From Oscillospiraceae bacterium (GTDB taxonomy: Bacteria > Bacillota > Clostridia > Oscillospirales > Oscillospiraceae): a DNA stretch of 7,152 bases. Below are positions 4,712-7,152 of the stretch, in pieces. A program made the translations under genes and the position numbers. Under the pieces are notes generated by a model, which was given only the letters and a program-made list of their open reading frames with translations, was not told the origin of the DNA and ran no database searches. The stretch is taken from the NCBI GenBank assembly GCA_031255955.1, contig JAIRRO010000036.1, positions 1 through 7,152 on the forward strand, written 5' to 3'. Each line of letters starts with the position of its first letter. The stretch's first letter is position 1.

Positions 4712-7152
4712 GCAGCGCAGAGCTTTACAGAATCGGAATTGATATAGGCAGCACAACTGTTAAAACGGCTGTGCTGTCATCGTCCGGCGAGCTGTTGTTT
4801 CGCGCGTACGAGCGGCACGGCTCACGCGTTCGGCAAAAGGCGGCGGAGCAATTGTCCGGAGCGCGCAGCGTTTTAACGGGGCATCCGCTGGCTGTCGCCA
4901 TAACAGGCTCGTCCGGGCTTGGCGTGGCGCGCGCTTCGGGTTTGCCCTTTTCGCAAGAGGTTTACGCGACGGCAGCCGCCGTAAGAGAATATATCCCCGA
5001 CGCGGACGCCGTAATTGAGCTTGGCGGGGAGGACGCAAAAATCATCTTCTTCGGCGGCGCGCTTGAAGAACGAATGAACGGTACCTGCGCCGGAGGCACC
5101 GGCGCGTTTATCGACCAGATGGCGACCCTCATCGGCGTCACAACAGAGGAGCTTGACGCGCTTTCGCTGAAATATGAAAATATTTATCCCATCGCCTCAC
5201 GCTGCGGCGTTTTCGCGAAAAGCGACATTCAACCTATACTCAATCAGGGCGGGCGGCGTGAGGATATTGCGGCGTCGGTTTTTCAGGCTGTGGTTGACCA
5301 AACAGTTGCCGGATTGACGCAGGGGCGCGAGCTTACGGGCAAAATCGTATTCCTCGGAGGACCGCTGACGTTTCTCTTCGGACTGCGGCAGCGCTTCACA
5401 GAAACGCTGGCGCTGGACGCTGAGCACGCCGTTTTCCCCGAAAACGCGGACTGCTTTGCCGCCGTCGGCGCTGCCTTGACGGCTACCGACGGGGATTATA
5501 TATATGACACGCTGCTATCCGCGTTGGAAAACGCCGCGGACGCGGGCGGCGCGGCGGACGTTATGCCGCCGCTATTTCGCAACGAAGCCGAGTACGCGGA
5601 GTTTTCCGCCCGTCACAGTCTTGCCGCGCCGGAGTTTATCGATGCCGTCGCCATATCCCCCGACGGTGAGGCGGCTCCCGCATATCTCGGCATTGACGCC
5701 GGCAGCACAACGACAAAGCTTGCGCTTATATCCGCCTCCGGCGGCTTGCTGTACAGCTATTACGGATCCAATCTGGGCGACCCGGCTGAAATTGTGCGCC
5801 AAAAGCTGATGGAGATTTATGAAAAATTCGGCGAGCGCATCGTGATACGCGGCTCCGCCGTCACGGGCTATGGCGAGGATTTGATTAAAAACGCCTTCCG
5901 CGTGGACGTCGGATTGGTAGAGACTATGGCGCACCTCGCCGCCGCGCGCCGCTTTGAGCCGGAGGTGGATTTTATCATCGACATCGGCGGGCAGGACGTA
6001 AAATGCTTCAAAATACACGGCGGCGCGGTAGACGGCATAATGCTGAACGAGGCGTGCTCCTCCGGCTGCGGCAGCTTTATAGAGACGTTCGCAAAGGCGT
6101 TGGGCTATGATGTTGCGGATTTCGCAAGGCTCGGTCTTTTCGCCGAAAAGCCCGCGAATCTCGGCTCGCGCTGCACGGTTTTTATGAATTCCTCTGTCAA
6201 GCAGGCGCAAAAGGACGGGGCAAGCGTCGCTGATATTTCGGCGGGGCTTTCCATCTCCGTTGTGAAAAACGCCGTGTACAAGGTCATCCGCGCGGCGTCG
6301 GCGGACGAGCTGGGTAAAAAAATCGTCGCGCAGGGGGGGACCTTTCTCAACGACGCCGTGCTGCGCGCGTTTGAAACGGAGCTGTCGCGTCACGTTGTCC
6401 GTCCGGCTATTGCGGGCTTGATGGGCGCTTACGGCGCGGCGCTTACGGCGGCGGACGCCGGGCTTGATGCGTCGTCCCTGCTATCAAGGGACGAGCTGTT
6501 ATCCTTCAGCCGCGTCTCGCGTCCCGTGGTATGCTCCGGCTGTCAGAACCACTGCCGTATGACCGTAAACACCTTTGACGGCGGCAGAAGATTCATATCC
6601 GGCAACCGCTGCTCGCGTCCCTTGGGCGTTGACCCGCAGACAGAGCCGAATATGATGCGCTGGAAATATGAAAAGCTGCGCGCAATGTCGGGACGCGGCT
6701 CCGGCGACGGCTCGCGCGGGGTGATAGGCATCCCCTTCGGGCTGAATATGTATGAAAATCTGCCATTCTGGTTCGAGTTTTTCACAAGGCTGAATTTTGA
6801 AATTGCCCTCTCCCCGGAGTCCTCGCGAGAGCTGTATATCAAGGGGCAGCGCACTATTCCGTCCGATACCGTGTGTTATCCGGCAAAGCTCCTGCACGGG
6901 CATATAGAAGCGCTGATAGACGCGGGCGTAGATACGATTTTTTATCCCTGCCTGCCATATAATTTCGACGAGGGCATATCGGATAATCATTACAACTGCC
7001 CCGTCGTGGCGTATTATCCCGAGCTGCTCGCCGCAAATATGCCGCGCCTTAAATCCGCGCGCTATTTGGCGCCATATTTCGGACTGCACAACAAGCGCGG
7101 CTTTCTTATCCGCGCGGGTGAGTATTTCGAGCGCGAATTTGGCATCCCCCCC
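4708..7152 (+). CDS. Large HgdC-like acyl-CoA dehydratase activase, two ATPase modules plus DUF2229 (3' end outside window)
   Basis: The frame is open for 815 codons to the window edge; family members of this architecture are usually about 1,400 residues. Two BadF/BadG/BcrA/BcrD-type ASKHA ATPase modules are visible. Module 1 (~8-260) has the phosphate loop DIGSTTVK at 12-19, ELGGED at 104-109, GGPL at 217-220, and cysteines C127 (CAGGTGAF) and C166 (SRCGVFAKSD), the positions that bind the bridging [4Fe-4S] cluster in Acidaminococcus HgdC. Module 2 (~327-580) has DAGSTTTK at 330-337, DIGGQD at 425-430, C450 (ACSSGCGSF), C454 and C489 (SRCTVF). A cysteine cluster follows (C609, C612, C616, C635), then the start of a DUF2229-like domain with C723 (VCYPAKLLHGH) and C748 (PCLPY). 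Known HgdC proteins use ATP to drive an electron into 2-hydroxyacyl-CoA dehydratases. The substrate of this large subfamily is not established. Start is TTG, coupled to the gene before it. Confidence 0.93.
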   Translation, partial: MSSAELYRIGIDIGSTTVKTAVLSSSGELLFRAYERHGSRVRQKAAEQLSGARSVLTGHPLAVAITGSSGLGVARASGLPFSQEVYATAAAVREYIPDADAVIELGGEDAKIIFFGGALEERMNGTCAGGTGAFIDQMATLIGVTTEELDALSLKYENIYPIASRCGVFAKSDIQPILNQGGRREDIAASVFQAVVDQTVAGLTQGRELTGKIVFLGGPLTFLFGLRQRFTETLALDAEHAVFPENADCFAAVGAALTATDGDYIYDTLLSALENAADAGGAADVMPPLFRNEAEYAEFSARHSLAAPEFIDAVAISPDGEAAPAYLGIDAGSTTTKLALISASGGLLYSYYGSNLGDPAEIVRQKLMEIYEKFGERIVIRGSAVTGYGEDLIKNAFRVDVGLVETMAHLAAARRFEPEVDFIIDIGGQDVKCFKIHGGAVDGIMLNEACSSGCGSFIETFAKALGYDVADFARLGLFAEKPANLGSRCTVFMNSSVKQAQKDGASVADISAGLSISVVKNAVYKVIRAASADELGKKIVAQGGTFLNDAVLRAFETELSRHVVRPAIAGLMGAYGAALTAADAGLDASSLLSRDELLSFSRVSRPVVCSGCQNHCRMTVNTFDGGRRFISGNRCSRPLGVDPQTEPNMMRWKYEKLRAMSGRGSGDGSRGVIGIPFGLNMYENLPFWFEFFTRLNFEIALSPESSRELYIKGQRTIPSDTVCYPAKLLHGHIEALIDAGVDTIFYPCLPYNFDEGISDNHYNCPVVAYYPELLAANMPRLKSARYLAPYFGLHNKRGFLIRAGEYFEREFGIPP

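Noticed and set aside
5572..6393. 273-codon minus-strand open frame inside the activase gene
   Set aside because: The plus strand encodes highly conserved ATPase motifs across this whole stretch; the antisense frame shows no recognisable domain and is a by-product of GC-rich codon bias.
6499..7089. 196-codon minus-strand open frame
   Set aside because: Antisense to the cysteine cluster and DUF2229-like domain of the activase, with no motif of its own.

Overview
The window looks like chromosomal sequence from a GC-rich, strictly anaerobic Gram-positive bacterium, most likely an uncultured member of the Clostridia. This is an inference from four signs: a wall-anchored protein with an XPXTG-type sortase signal, two sigma-A-type promoters, a Firmicutes-style copper-amine-oxidase-like 'stalk' domain, and a large two-headed acyl-CoA dehydratase activase, a type common in anaerobes. 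Codon choice (GCG, CGC, GGC rich) is similar throughout and no mobile element, tRNA, rRNA or CRISPR is visible.

Layout: (1) 1-1149, plus strand, is the C-terminal part of a cobalamin-binding-type radical SAM enzyme whose N-terminus lies outside the window. (2) 1118-2755, minus strand, is a secreted beta-helix surface protein with an acidic/proline-rich stalk and a PPRTG cell-wall sorting signal; its 3' end overlaps the radical SAM gene tail-to-tail by 32 bp. (3) 2756-3031 is a divergent intergenic region with a good promoter facing each way, an inverted repeat and a repeated AAAAGCC-type motif. (4) 3032-4711, plus strand, is a secreted protein made of seven RCC1 repeats (a predicted seven-bladed propeller) followed by a stalk domain. 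(5) 4708-7152, plus strand, begins at a TTG overlapping the stop codon of gene 4 and runs off the window; it encodes an HgdC-like activase with two ASKHA ATPase/[4Fe-4S] modules, a cysteine cluster and the start of a DUF2229-type domain.

How they fit together: genes 2 and 3' of the divergent promoter (gene 4) both encode exported, repeat-built surface proteins and may share control through the intergenic region. Gene 5 is a cytoplasmic redox ATPase that appears to be translationally coupled to the exported RCC1 protein, a pairing with no obvious biochemical reason. I see no clearly undescribed system; the most interesting points are the coupling of genes 4 and 5, the strictly periodic 48-residue propeller with one 30-residue insertion, and the shared motif in the divergent promoter region.
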